Source of the DNA: Ardenticatenaceae bacterium
GTDB taxonomy: Bacteria; Chloroflexota; Anaerolineae; Promineifilales; Promineifilaceae
Direction of reading: 5' to 3'
Assembly: GCA_020634565.1 (NCBI GenBank)
Contig: JACKBN010000011.1
Location: 1 to 64,000, forward strand
Length of the DNA stretch: 64,000 nucleotides
Shown: piece after piece, positions 32,813 to 41,742 of the stretch
Position numbering within the stretch: the stretch's first letter is position 1
Layout of the letters: every line of letters begins with the position of its first letter
Program-made: the position numbers and the translations under genes
Notes under the pieces: model-generated
What the model was told of the DNA's origin: nothing
What the model saw: only the letters and a program-made list of their open reading frames with translations
The model's database searches: none

Positions 32813-33613
32813 TCAGTCAGTTGGTTGCAAGATAAAGATGGAGCCAAAGCGGCCCGTTTTGCCCTTTTCGGCACGGTGAGAGAAAAAGAGGTCGGTACGA
32901 GCGGCGGTGCAGAGGCCAGACAGCTCGATTTGCTGCACGCCTGCCTGCAAAAGTCGCTGCCGGTTGGCTTCGGGGAGGTCGTAATGGTAACGGCCGTTTT
33001 CCTTCCCCACTGGTTTCCGCAGCAACAATTCCCACTCGGGGAACGCCGCCTGCACCTCGCTCACCAATGGCTCGTCCACCTCGTAATTTTCCCAGCTGAT
33101 GCAAGGGCCAACCCCCGCGAGTAAATCCGCCGGATTGCTGCCAAATTTTTGCTGCATGGCGCGCACCATTGCCCCGGGCAAATCGACCACCGTGCCTTTC
33201 CAACCCGCATGCCCCAACCCGATGGCGTGCTTCACCGGATCAACCAGCATGATCGGGGTGCAGTCGGCAAAGTTCATCGTCAGGCCGCAGCCCGGCTCAT
33301 TGGTGATGATCGCGTCAAAATGCTCCATCCAGGTGCCGTTGTTGGCCTGCGTCACGCGGGCGACATCATTGCCGTGCACCAGATGGGCATGCACGACGGT
33401 GTCGTTTTGGCGGCCAAACAGCCCAAACGCTTTGGCCCGATTGGCGTAAACGGCCGTTTTTTCATCCGGCACACTCACGCTCAAATTCAATGAATTGTGT
33501 GGCGGTTGGCTCACCCCGCCTTGCCGCGCGAAAATGGCGTGCTGGATACGGCCGTACGCCCCAAAACTCTCAAACTCAAAATAAACAATGCCCGCTTCTT
33601 CTTTCTGTAACAT
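32813..33613 (-). CDS. pgeF: Peptidoglycan editing factor (laccase-domain, YfiH family)
   Basis: This 266-aa protein belongs to the YfiH/DUF152 family of multicopper-like purine nucleoside phosphorylase or peptidoglycan-editing proteins. Visible motifs are QPPHNSLNLSVSVPD, VHAHLVHGNDV, the metal ligands in NFADCTPIMLVD and GLGHAGWKGTV, and GPCISWENYEV. The length is normal. It is a single minus-strand gene, and no start problem is apparent. Upstream lies a repeat of the CCGCGGAGAG family. Confidence 0.93.
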   Translation of the reverse strand: MLQKEEAGIVYFEFESFGAYGRIQHAIFARQGGVSQPPHNSLNLSVSVPDEKTAVYANRAKAFGLFGRQNDTVVHAHLVHGNDVARVTQANNGTWMEHFDAIITNEPGCGLTMNFADCTPIMLVDPVKHAIGLGHAGWKGTVVDLPGAMVRAMQQKFGSNPADLLAGVGPCISWENYEVDEPLVSEVQAAFPEWELLLRKPVGKENGRYHYDLPEANRQRLLQAGVQQIELSGLCTAARTDLFFSHRAEKGKTGRFGSIFILQPTD

Positions 33614-33645
33614 AGTTTGATGAATACCGCTGTCGCCGAATTTTT

Positions 33646-33714
33646 ACCGCAGAGCACGCGGAGGGCGCAGAGTGTTTTTGATTTAATCTCTGCGTTCTCC
33701 GCGCTCTCCGCGGT
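33646..33714. repeat. CCGCGGAGAGCGCGGAG imperfect palindrome
   Basis: Two 27-nt arms match at 22 positions (33646-33672 against 33688-33714) around a T-rich centre. It ends 7 bp from the stop codon of the epimerase gene. Relatives are near 41565, 48632 and 48753. Confidence 0.75.
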
Positions 33715-33721
33715 TAGATTT

Positions 33722-34729
33722 TTATTTCACTTCGCGATTATGCCACTTTTGCAGCAATTCGGCTTCCCGCTCGCGGCTGATGCCCGCGCGCCACTCACTC
33801 TCAGCGGGGCGGGTGGTTTTTTCCCAGCTGAGGGTGTCGCGGATGGTTTCGGTTAACGGCCGTATCACCAGCCCATCCGCAAACGCTTTGTCGCAGTTCA
33901 CCAGGTTGAATCCCGGTGCTTCACTGCCCACCCACAGCGGCAAATGCATCCAGGGCGACACCTCTTGCTCGATCAGGAACGATTCGTCCACCCAAGTGAA
34001 AGTCGCATCGCTGCCAGAAACCTCCTTACTGGTGGTCAGCACATCGCCCAAGGTGTATTGTCCTGGCTGGCCAGTGACGTTGTAGTCGCCCGATTTTTGC
34101 TGCTCAACCATGTGCAAAATCCAGCGGGCCAAATCGCGCACGTCGATGAACTGCACGGCATAATCAGGTGAATCTGGCGCCAGCACTTCGCCGCCTCCGG
34201 CTACGCGGTGTGGCCAATAGGTAAAGCGGTCAGACAAATCATGCGGCCCCACGATGAGCCCGGCGCGCACGTTCAGAACGCGTCCCGGCATGGCGGCTTC
34301 AGCCGCTTGCTCGCACAATGCTTTTAGCGGCCCGTACGTTTCACCCGTCACTTCTTCCACCGTTTCATCTTCGATGGTGCCAACGGCAGTTTCCTCCGTC
34401 ACCCCCGGTTCATTCATTGACTCTTCAGGATAGACGGAAATGCTGGAGATGAAGACATACTGCTGCACGGCGTCTTTCAGCTTTTCGGCCGAATCGCGCA
34501 CATGCCGGGGAATGTAGCCACAGGTATCAATGACGGCATCCCAGGAACGGCCGTCTAACACATCCAGCCCCCCGTCCCGATCCCCAAGCAACGTTTCCAC
34601 CTGCCCGCTGTACAAATCTGGATTGCTGCGCCCGCGATTGAACAGCGTCACCTCGTGCCCTGCTGCCAACGCCTCGTCCACAATGGCTCGCCCCAAAAAA
34701 CGTGTCCCACCAATTAACAATAGTTTCAT
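33722..34729 (-). CDS. NAD-dependent epimerase/dehydratase family protein
   Basis: This 335-aa extended short-chain dehydrogenase/reductase-like protein has the N-terminal dinucleotide site LLIGGTRFLGRAIV and an active-site-like region VFISSISVYPEESMNE. The usual catalytic YxxxK appears as TYGPLKALCEQAAE. It resembles the group of sugar-nucleotide epimerases and mRNA-binding homologues that share GGTRFLG. The natural substrate cannot be told. It is divergent from pepA, with a 196-bp regulatory gap between. Confidence 0.88.
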   Translation of the reverse strand: MKLLLIGGTRFLGRAIVDEALAAGHEVTLFNRGRSNPDLYSGQVETLLGDRDGGLDVLDGRSWDAVIDTCGYIPRHVRDSAEKLKDAVQQYVFISSISVYPEESMNEPGVTEETAVGTIEDETVEEVTGETYGPLKALCEQAAEAAMPGRVLNVRAGLIVGPHDLSDRFTYWPHRVAGGGEVLAPDSPDYAVQFIDVRDLARWILHMVEQQKSGDYNVTGQPGQYTLGDVLTTSKEVSGSDATFTWVDESFLIEQEVSPWMHLPLWVGSEAPGFNLVNCDKAFADGLVIRPLTETIRDTLSWEKTTRPAESEWRAGISREREAELLQKWHNREVK

Positions 34730-34925
34730 CGTAAAAACTCCTTGGTGTGGGCCAGGCGGAATTGCCTAACCAACGCGTGTGCCTGCTAAAAATTGCCCGG
34801 CAAGCATAACAAAGATTAGATAAATGTCTAGTACTTGCCGAATTTGCGGGTACAATATGTGCTGAATATTCATCATGAATGGATAATAAAACGTCAAAAA
34901 AATCCCATTTTCCAAGGAGATACAA

Positions 34926-36422
34926 ATGAAAATTGTTGTGAGCCAGGGTGAAATTCAGGCCAGCGCTGCCGATACCATCATTGTGAATCTGTTTAACGAT
35001 GTGACGACGCCTAGCGGGGCAACCGGAGCCATCGATCAGGCGCTAGATGGGGCGATTAGCGAACTCATCGCCAGCGGCGACCTGACCGGCAAAGCAGGCG
35101 AGGTTGGCGTGTTGTATCCGCGTGGGGCGATGGCGGCCAAGCGCGTGTTGGTGGTTGGGCTGGGCCAGCGAGACGGTTTCGGTTTGGAAGGCGTGCGGCA
35201 GGCAGCGGCCAATGGTATCAAGCAGGCCCACAAGCTCAAAGCCAAGAACATAACCACGATTGTGCACGGCGCGGGTGTGGGCAACCTGGATGTGGAAGCG
35301 GCTGCGCAAGCCACGGTTGAAGGCAGTCTGCTGGCCACCTATCGCTTCGCTGCTACCAAACAAGAACCGGAACCGCCACACGAAATTGAGTCGCTGACGA
35401 TTGTGGAATTTGACGGCGACAAAGTGACAGCCATTGAAGCGGGCAGCATCCAGGCCCAGGCGATTGCCGCTGGTGTGGCCCTGGCGCGTGATCTGGTAAA
35501 CATGCCACCCAACGTCGCCACTCCGACCAAAATGGCGGAAACGGCCGAATCCATCGCCAGCGAATACAATCTCAAAATCACCGTAGGCGACCGCGCTTGG
35601 GCCGCCGAGCGCAAGATGGGCGGCTTTTTAGCTGTGGCCAAGGGCGCGGGCGAACCACCCAAATTCATCGTGCTGGAGCACAACGGCGACCGCGAAGATT
35701 TGGATACCATCGTGCTGGTAGGGAAGGGCATCACCTTCGACACGGGCGGTATTTCCATTAAGCCCACGGCTAACATGGGCGCGATGAAATCAGATATGGG
35801 CGGCGCAGCGGCCGTTTTGGGTGCAATGAAGGTGGTGGGAGCCATGAACCTGCCGCTGCGGGTCATTGGCATTACTCCCTGCACCGAAAATATGCCCGAT
35901 GCTAACGCCTACCGTCCGGCAGACGTAATCACCGCCAGCAACGGCACCACCATCGAAATCATCTCCACCGACGCCGAAGGGCGCATGGTGCTGGCTGATG
36001 GGCTGGTCTATGCCACAAATTACAATCCCAAAGCGGTTATCGACCTGGCCACGCTGACCGGTTCCTGTGTGGTGGCCCTGGGCAGCGGCATGGCGGCGGG
36101 CCTATTCAGCACAGATGATAGTTTGCGGGATAAATTGGTGGCGGCGGGAACGGCCGTACACGAACGCGTCTGGCCTTTACCCTTGTGGGACGATTACAAA
36201 GACGCTATCAAATCAGACGTGGCCGACATCAAAAACAGCGGCGGCCGGATGGGTGGTGTGGCCACTTCCGCCATCTTCCTCAAGCAGTTCACTGACTACA
36301 ACTGGGCTCATCTGGACATCGCTGGTATGGCCCTAAGCGACAAAGGCAGCGCCTACACGCCTCGCGGCGGCACCGGCTACGGCGTGCGTCTGCTCGTTGA
36401 ATTGTTGCGTCATTGGGCATAA
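34926..36422 (+). CDS. pepA: Leucyl aminopeptidase (M17)
   Basis: This 498-aa cytosolic di-metal aminopeptidase removes N-terminal residues from peptides. The C-terminal M17 domain has the metal-binding Lys and Asp in VGKGITFDTGGISIKP and the signature STDAEGRMVLADGL (NTDAEGR in most members), plus GSCVVALGSGMAAGLFS. The N-terminal macro-like domain is present, and the length is normal. AAGGAG precedes the ATG. A TACAAT box near 34851 may be its -10. A repeat block follows. Confidence 0.95.
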   Translation: MKIVVSQGEIQASAADTIIVNLFNDVTTPSGATGAIDQALDGAISELIASGDLTGKAGEVGVLYPRGAMAAKRVLVVGLGQRDGFGLEGVRQAAANGIKQAHKLKAKNITTIVHGAGVGNLDVEAAAQATVEGSLLATYRFAATKQEPEPPHEIESLTIVEFDGDKVTAIEAGSIQAQAIAAGVALARDLVNMPPNVATPTKMAETAESIASEYNLKITVGDRAWAAERKMGGFLAVAKGAGEPPKFIVLEHNGDREDLDTIVLVGKGITFDTGGISIKPTANMGAMKSDMGGAAAVLGAMKVVGAMNLPLRVIGITPCTENMPDANAYRPADVITASNGTTIEIISTDAEGRMVLADGLVYATNYNPKAVIDLATLTGSCVVALGSGMAAGLFSTDDSLRDKLVAAGTAVHERVWPLPLWDDYKDAIKSDVADIKNSGGRMGGVATSAIFLKQFTDYNWAHLDIAGMALSDKGSAYTPRGGTGYGVRLLVELLRHWA

Positions 36423-36423
36423 A

Positions 36424-36510
36424 CGTGTTCGAGTGTCAGGTGTTCAGGTTCGCAAGTAACAAAGTGCCTGAACACCTGCACACTTGAACACTTGAACACC
36501 TGAAAACTCG
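36424..36510. repeat. GTTCAGGTGTTCAAG palindromic repeat
   Basis: GTTCGAGTGTCAGGTGTTCAG and its inverse CTGAACACCTGCACACTTGA, then CACTTGAACACCTGAA, form overlapping inverted repeats after pepA. They may form a terminator-like structure without a T-run. Confidence 0.7.
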
Positions 36511-36516
36511 CATCAC

Positions 36517-36546
36517 TTGCGTTCTTTTCCCCTCCCCATTTATAAT
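36517..36546 (+). promoter_or_regulatory. Promoter of the carboxylate-amine ligase gene
   Basis: TTGCGT at 36517-36522 and TATAAT at 36541-36546 are separated by 18 bp. The start codon at 36599 has AGGAG upstream. Confidence 0.7.
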
Positions 36547-36598
36547 CTCCCCTGCAATTCGTTCACGCATAACTGTGTCCACAAAATAGGAGAAACAG

Positions 36599-37753
36599 AT
36601 GTCTGTACCTACCCCGCCACTCACCATGGGAATTGAAGAAGAGTATCAAATTATCGAACCCAAATCCCGCAATCTGCACGCTTACATTTCTGAGCTGTTG
36701 TCCCAGGATCAGCAGCGAGATGTAAAGCTCAACTTAATGCCAGAATTGATGCAGTCACAGGTTGAGGTGGGCAGTAATGTTTGCCGAAACATTTCCGAAG
36801 TGCGGCAAGAAGTGGTGCGGCTGCGCCGTGCTGTGACCGAATTGGCAGATGCCAACGGCGTGGCGATCGCCGCTGCCTCCACCCATCCGTTTGCCCGCTG
36901 GGATGAGCAATCCATCACCGAAGGGGTGCGCTACAAGGAACTGCTAGACGACATGCAGGGGGTGGCCAAGCGGCTGCTCATTTTTGGCATGCATGTGCAT
37001 GTCGGTTTTGGCAGCGATTTGGAATCGAAAAACCTGATGATGGAGATTATGAATCAGGCACGTTACTTTATTCCGCATTTGCTGGCGCTCTCGACAAGTT
37101 CACCGTTCTGGCACGGCCGTAACACGGGCCTCCGCTCCTACCGCAGCGTGGTGTTTGAATCGCTGCCGCGCACCGGCATTCCCCACTCGTTTGAGTCGTG
37201 GGGTGAGTACCAGAGCTACGAGCGCACGTTGGGCATGGTGGGCGCGTTTGGCAAGGCCGACACACGCGCCAAAATCTGGTGGGATATACGGCCGCATCCC
37301 GTCTTCGACACGCTGGAGTTCCGTATCACCGACATCTGCACCAAAATTGACGAGGCGATTTGCATTGCGGCTTTGTTCCAGGCAATTTGCGCCAAGCTGA
37401 TCAAGCTGCGCCGCCAAAACATGGCCTGGCGACAGTACCGGCACATGCACATCTCAGAAAATAAGTGGCGGGCTGTACGCTACGGCATCAACGGCGAACT
37501 GATTGATTTTGGCTTGCAGGAGTCGGTGCCTTTCCCAAAATTGATGGATGAACTGCTGGAGATTGTCGATGACGTGGTGGATGATTTGGGCAGCCGCCAA
37601 GAGGTGGAATACGTGCACACCATCCTGAAAAACGGCACCAGCGCCGACCGCCAAATTGCCACGTTCAATGCTCACGGCGGCGATGCCAACCGCGAAGAAG
37701 CGCTTAAAGCTGTGGTAGATCAGTTGGTGCGGGAAACGCGCGAGGGAATCTAA
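36599..37753 (+). CDS. Carboxylate-amine ligase, YbdK/GCS2-like
   Basis: This 384-aa ATP-grasp-unrelated glutamate-cysteine-ligase-type enzyme (GCS2/YbdK family) has TMGIEEEYQIIEP at the N-terminus, GMHVHVGF (about 124-131), HGRNTGLRSYRSVVFESLPR and a C-terminal HGGDANREEALKAVV. Members join gamma-carboxyl groups of glutamate to amines, sometimes in glutathione-like or poly-gamma-glutamyl synthesis. The true substrate is unknown. It is a single gene with its own promoter. Confidence 0.92.
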   Translation: MSVPTPPLTMGIEEEYQIIEPKSRNLHAYISELLSQDQQRDVKLNLMPELMQSQVEVGSNVCRNISEVRQEVVRLRRAVTELADANGVAIAAASTHPFARWDEQSITEGVRYKELLDDMQGVAKRLLIFGMHVHVGFGSDLESKNLMMEIMNQARYFIPHLLALSTSSPFWHGRNTGLRSYRSVVFESLPRTGIPHSFESWGEYQSYERTLGMVGAFGKADTRAKIWWDIRPHPVFDTLEFRITDICTKIDEAICIAALFQAICAKLIKLRRQNMAWRQYRHMHISENKWRAVRYGINGELIDFGLQESVPFPKLMDELLEIVDDVVDDLGSRQEVEYVHTILKNGTSADRQIATFNAHGGDANREEALKAVVDQLVRETREGI

Positions 37754-37809
37754 TTACTCAATTACCCAATTACTTGATTACTTCTTGTAATTGGGTAATT
37801 TGTAATTGG
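37754..37809. repeat. TAATTGGGTAATTA repeat cluster
   Basis: AATTACTCAATTACCCAATTAC and AATTGGGTAATTTGTAATTGG face each other around TTGATTACTTC, filling the gap between two convergent genes. It may act as a bidirectional terminator. Confidence 0.72.
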
Positions 37810-38481
37810 TTACTGCTGCACCGGCAGCACGTGGAACAAAATGGCAAAGAAGTGGCAGGCGGAGCCACCCAGCACAAACAGATGCCAGATGGCGTGGTTG
37901 TAGGGCAGCTTTTCCCAGGCGTAAAAAATGACGCCCAGCGTGTACACCACGCCACCAGCCACCAGCCAAAACACGCCGCCAGGGGGGATGGTGACCAGCA
38001 TTTCTTTAAAAGCAATCACCACCAGCCAACCCATAACCACATAAGCGGCCGTTGCTAACTTCTCCCAGCGACCAATAAAAATGGTTTTGAAGGCGATGCC
38101 TAGCAACGCCAGCGCCCAAACGATGGCAAACAGGGTCCAGCCCCAGGGGCCACGCATGCTCACCAGGGTAAAGGGCGTGTACGTGCCGGCAATGAGCAGG
38201 TAGATGGCGGAATGGTCAAAAATGCGCAGGATGCGCTTCACTTTGGGGTGCTGGATGCTGTGATAGAGCGTGGAGCAAAGATAAAGCACCACAAGGCTGC
38301 TGCCGTAGATGCTAAAGCTCACCACGCGCCACACATCGCCGTAGATGGCGGCTAGCACCACGAGTAAGGTTAATCCCGCCACGCTTAGCGCCGTGCCGAT
38401 GCCGTGCGTAACGCTGTTGGCAATCTCCTCACCCACGGTGTAGCCCATGACGTTGGTTGCTAATTTTCTGGCGTTGCTCAT
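37810..38481 (-). CDS. Haemolysin III family (PAQR) membrane protein
   Basis: This 223-aa seven-helix membrane protein of the haemolysin III/TrhA (PAQR) family begins with the typical EEIANSVTHGIGTALSVAG. The STLYHSIQHPKVKRILRIFD segment carries conserved His and Asp, and AIWHLFVLGGSACHFFAILF provides the C-terminal His pair. Members affect membrane energetics or lipid homeostasis; direct haemolysis is doubtful. Length and topology are normal. It is monocistronic. Confidence 0.93.
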   Translation of the reverse strand: MSNARKLATNVMGYTVGEEIANSVTHGIGTALSVAGLTLLVVLAAIYGDVWRVVSFSIYGSSLVVLYLCSTLYHSIQHPKVKRILRIFDHSAIYLLIAGTYTPFTLVSMRGPWGWTLFAIVWALALLGIAFKTIFIGRWEKLATAAYVVMGWLVVIAFKEMLVTIPPGGVFWLVAGGVVYTLGVIFYAWEKLPYNHAIWHLFVLGGSACHFFAILFHVLPVQQ

Positions 38482-38585
38482 TGTTGGTCTCCCGTTTTAT
38501 TGCTTGCTTCTGATGGTCGGTAGCGTATCACAATTATAGGGCGGTTCAAACGGCCGTTTACTATCTTTTAACTATCAATTTACCA

Positions 38586-40250
38586 TCAAATATTGGCCGC
38601 CGCGTGCCGCCCGGCATGCCGTCCTGAGAAGATACAGCCTCCCAGAAACGTGCCTTCCAAAGCGTTGTAGCCGTGGTAGCCACCACCACCAAAACCCGCC
38701 ACTTCGCCAGCGGCGTAAAGACCGGGTACTGGTTCGCCCTGGGCATCTAGCACCTGGCTGTTGAGGTTGGTGTGCAGCCCGCCCAGCGTCTTGCGCGTGA
38801 GAATGTTCAGCCGCACGGCGATGAGCGGCCCTTTGCTGGCGTCGAGGAGTTTGTGTGGCTTGGCGGTGCGCACCAGCTTGTCGCCCAGGTAGTTGCGCGC
38901 ACTGTGGATCGCCATGATTTGCGCATCCTTGCTGTACGGGTTGTCCATTTCGCCATCGCGGGCGGAAACTTGGCGTTGGATACGGCCGTAATCCAACAGC
39001 TCTTCCCCCACCAACAGATTCATCTGCTTCACCAAATCTGGTAAATTGTCGCGCACGATAAAATCTTCGCCGTGCTGCTTAAACGCCTCTACCGGCGCGG
39101 GTGCGCCGCCCGCCAATCGGCTGCGAATGACGGTGAGCCAGCCACCCTCCGTTAAATCCGGGTTTTGCTCCGAACCGGATAGCGCAAACTCTTTCTCGAT
39201 GATTTTTTGGCTGAGGATGAACCAGGAGTAGTCGTAGCCGGTAGAGAGGATGTGCTTGAGCGTGCCCAGCGTGTCGAAGCCGGGCAAGTAGGGCGCGGGC
39301 AGCCGGTTGCCCAGCGCATCAAACCAGAGCGAGGATGGGCCGGGCAAGATGCGAATGCCGTGCATCGGCCAGATGGGTGCCCAATTTTTGATACCCTCGG
39401 TGTAATGCCACATCCGGTCATTGTTGATAATCGCGCCGCCAGCCTGCTGGGTGATAGCCAACATACGGCCGTCTACATGATGCGGCACGCCGGAAATCAT
39501 CTGCTTGGGCGCGGGACCGAGCCGTGCGGTAGGCCAATTGTTGCGCACCAGCTCGTGGTTGCCGCCAATGCCGCCCGAAGTGACGATGACCGCCCCAGCC
39601 GCCAGCTCAAACTCGCCAATGACCGTGCGGCTGGATTTTTGACCGCGCTCTACGGTGGATGGCTCCAAAATTTCACCTGCGACGCCGGAGATACGGCCGT
39701 TTGTCCGGACCAAATGGCTCACTCGATGACGGCACTTTAGCGTAATTAGCCCGTTGGCCATGTGTGCCCGCACCCGCCGCTCAAACGGCGCCACCACGCC
39801 TGGCCCGGTGCCCCAGGTGATGTGGAAGCGGGGCACGGAGTTGCCATGTCCGTGCGCCTGCGCGCCGCCCCGTTCAGCCCAGCCCACAATCGGGAACCAG
39901 CGCATCCCTTGAGCGTGCAGCCAGGGGCGCATCTCGCCTGTGGCAAACTCAATGTACGCTTCAGCCACTTTGCGCGGCCATTCATCCTCAGGGCGATCAA
40001 ACTGGGCCGAGCCAAGCCAATCTTGCCAGGCCAGTTCCGTGCTGTCCTTGATGCCCAAGCGTCGCTGCTCGGGACTGTCCACAAAAAACAGTCCACCCAG
40101 CGACCAAAACGCCTGCCCGCCGACAGAATTCTCCCCTTCCTGCTCCAGCAGAATGACGCGCTTGCCCGCGTCGCCTAGCTCTGCCGTGGCGACCAGCCCC
40201 GCCAGCCCGGCTCCCACGATGATGACATCGGCCGTTTCTTTACTACTCAT
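38586..40250 (-). CDS. FAD-binding dehydrogenase (fumarate reductase/ketosteroid dehydrogenase type)
   Basis: This 554-aa flavoprotein has an N-terminal ADP-binding fold VIIVGAGLAGLVATAEL, a second FAD contact near the C-terminus (GLYAAGEVAGFGGGG) and TLGGLHTNLNSQVLDAQGEP before it, as in flavoprotein subunits of the FRD/KstD class. No covalent-flavin His is evident. The substrate is unknown; many homologues are annotated only as FAD-binding dehydrogenase. The ATG at 40250, with GGAAAAG upstream, is preferred over one 11 codons earlier. It is divergent from the cyclase gene. Confidence 0.9.
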   Translation of the reverse strand: MSSKETADVIIVGAGLAGLVATAELGDAGKRVILLEQEGENSVGGQAFWSLGGLFFVDSPEQRRLGIKDSTELAWQDWLGSAQFDRPEDEWPRKVAEAYIEFATGEMRPWLHAQGMRWFPIVGWAERGGAQAHGHGNSVPRFHITWGTGPGVVAPFERRVRAHMANGLITLKCRHRVSHLVRTNGRISGVAGEILEPSTVERGQKSSRTVIGEFELAAGAVIVTSGGIGGNHELVRNNWPTARLGPAPKQMISGVPHHVDGRMLAITQQAGGAIINNDRMWHYTEGIKNWAPIWPMHGIRILPGPSSLWFDALGNRLPAPYLPGFDTLGTLKHILSTGYDYSWFILSQKIIEKEFALSGSEQNPDLTEGGWLTVIRSRLAGGAPAPVEAFKQHGEDFIVRDNLPDLVKQMNLLVGEELLDYGRIQRQVSARDGEMDNPYSKDAQIMAIHSARNYLGDKLVRTAKPHKLLDASKGPLIAVRLNILTRKTLGGLHTNLNSQVLDAQGEPVPGLYAAGEVAGFGGGGYHGYNALEGTFLGGCIFSGRHAGRHAAANI

Positions 40251-40317
40251 TTGCGCTTTTCCTTTGCCGCGCTGGGCGGGCACACCTTGTTGTTCAGTAG
40301 GCTATAATGCTGCGTAA

Positions 40318-40351
40318 AGGTGACAGTCACTACCCCAATTGACGGTCACCT
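40318..40351. promoter_or_regulatory. Inverted repeat in the cyclase leader
   Basis: AGGTGACAGTCA (40318-40329) faces TGACGGTCACCT (40340-40351), matching at 11 of 12 positions, just downstream of a TATAAT-like box near 40302. It could be an operator or a leader hairpin for the cyclase-family gene. Confidence 0.5.
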
Positions 40352-40381
40352 ATGGAAAATATAACACAAAGGAAGTGAACC

Positions 40382-41041
40382 ATGTCGCAAAAACTAATTG
40401 ATGTCAGCCACACGGTGGCCCACGGATTGGTCACCTACAAAGGATTGCCCGCGCCGATTATTTGCGATTATCTCAGCCGGGAAGCGTCGAGAGAGCATTA
40501 CAGCGAAGGCACGGAGTTTCACATCGGCAAGATTGAGATGGTGGCCAACACGGGCACCTACGTCGATTCGCCGTTCCATCGCTACGCCGACGGCAAGGAT
40601 TTGTCGGAGCTGCCGCTGAGTTCGCTGGCGAATCTGGACTGTGTGGTGGTGCGGGTGCCGGAAGGATACGGCCGTTCCCTCCACTCCGATCTGCTCAAGG
40701 GCAAAAATTTACAGGGGAAAGCGGTCCTGTTCGATACCGGTTGGTCGCGGCATTGGCACACGGAGCAATATTTTGAGGGGCACACGTTTTTGACTGGGGA
40801 AACGGCCGTTCATCTACAAAAATCCGGCGCAGTGCTGGTAGGCATCGATTCTTACAACATCGACGACACCGATGACGGCGCGCGCCCGGTGCATTCCACG
40901 CTGCTGCGCCATGACATTCCCATCGTCGAGCATCTGGCCCCGCTGCACGCCCTGCCCGACGACAACTTTCGCTTCTTCGCCGTGCCCGTCAAGGTGAAAG
41001 CGTTTGGCACCTTTCCCGTACGCGCCTTTGGCCTTGTGTGA
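40382..41041 (+). CDS. Cyclase-family (kynurenine formamidase-like) protein with altered metal motif
   Basis: This 219-aa protein belongs to the putative cyclase family, which includes kynurenine formamidase and isatin hydrolase. The usual HxGTHxDxPxH metal site reads ANTGTYVDSPFH here, so the first two His ligands are Asn and Tyr, while Asp and the last His are kept. Other family marks are present (FDTGWSRHWHTEQYF, VGIDSYNIDDTDDG, HSTLLRHDIPIVEHLA). Either this subfamily binds metal otherwise or it has lost that activity. AAGGAAG precedes the ATG. Confidence 0.88.
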   Translation: MSQKLIDVSHTVAHGLVTYKGLPAPIICDYLSREASREHYSEGTEFHIGKIEMVANTGTYVDSPFHRYADGKDLSELPLSSLANLDCVVVRVPEGYGRSLHSDLLKGKNLQGKAVLFDTGWSRHWHTEQYFEGHTFLTGETAVHLQKSGAVLVGIDSYNIDDTDDGARPVHSTLLRHDIPIVEHLAPLHALPDDNFRFFAVPVKVKAFGTFPVRAFGLV

Positions 41042-41144
41042 ACAAAATCTTGGTGTAAAATCAGCACGAATGTTCTTTTCTCTGTGAACCTCTGTGCCTT
41101 CTCTGCGCAGCTCTGTGTTCCTTTTGTTTTTTACGGAGGCTAAA

Positions 41145-41534
41145 ATGGCTAACTTAGATTTAATCGGGCTGGTGGTAAAAGATATGGCGGCGTCGCTGAA
41201 ATTTTACCGGCTGTTGGGAATGGATATCCCGCCAGAGATGGACAGCGAGGGACACGTAGAAGTCATGCTGCCCGGTGGCCTGCGCCTCGCCTGGGATTCG
41301 CTGGACGTGATTATTAGCTTCAATGATGCCTGGGAAACACCAGTTGGTCATCGCATGAGCCTTGCCTTTTTGTGCGACAGTCCGGCTGAAGTGGACAAGC
41401 TGTACCAAGATGTAGTCGCTGCTGGTTACGAGAGCCACAAAGAGCCTTGGGACGCCTTCTGGGGCCAGCGCTACGCCCAAGTCAAAGACCCCGACGGCAA
41501 CATCATTGACTTGTTTGCGTCACTTGAGGAGTGA
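41145..41534 (+). CDS. Glyoxalase/VOC superfamily protein
   Basis: This 129-aa single-domain vicinal-oxygen-chelate protein has two beta-alpha-beta-beta-beta modules (LIGLVVKDMAASLKFYRLLG and MSLAFLCDSPAEVDKLYQDV), ending with WGQRYAQVKDPDGNIIDLFA. The last Glu or Asp is a typical metal ligand position. The function may be lyase, dioxygenase or resistance to a small molecule. CGGAGG 5 bp upstream sets the ATG at 41145; an upstream in-frame ATG lies in a repeat. It is followed by a long repeat block. Confidence 0.9.
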   Translation: MANLDLIGLVVKDMAASLKFYRLLGMDIPPEMDSEGHVEVMLPGGLRLAWDSLDVIISFNDAWETPVGHRMSLAFLCDSPAEVDKLYQDVVAAGYESHKEPWDAFWGQRYAQVKDPDGNIIDLFASLEE

Positions 41535-41540
41535 GCATCC

Positions 41541-41742
41541 TCAGATGCGAACGAAAAAAGCGGAACACAGAGTTACGCAGAGGTAGCACGGAGTTTCACA
41601 GAGAGAAACATTTCATCAAAGATTTCGCAGATTGAAAAAAATTAAAAATCTGGCAAATCTGCGAAATCTGTTGATTGTTACTGTTACGGCCGTTCCCTAT
41701 CTCAATTACTCAATTACTCAATTACCAAATTACCCAATTACT
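41541..41742. repeat. Composite repeat block (three families)
   Basis: In order: a CACAGAGTTACGCAGAGG unit (41573-41612); a perfect 14-bp inverted repeat, AGATTTCGCAGATT / AATCTGCGAAATCT (41620-41633 and 41656-41669); one ACGGCCGT motif; and tandem CAATTACTCAATTACC units (41705-41742) that run into the end of the next gene. The inverted repeat may terminate both convergent genes. Confidence 0.75.

Noticed and set aside
38586..40250. Antisense frames of 90-177 codons opposite the FAD dehydrogenase
   Set aside because: They are GC-driven shadows opposite a well-conserved flavoprotein.
41083..41125. An upstream ATG of the VOC protein gene at 41094
   Set aside because: It lies in a CTCTGTG repeat and would add a nonsense leader; CGGAGG supports the ATG at 41145.
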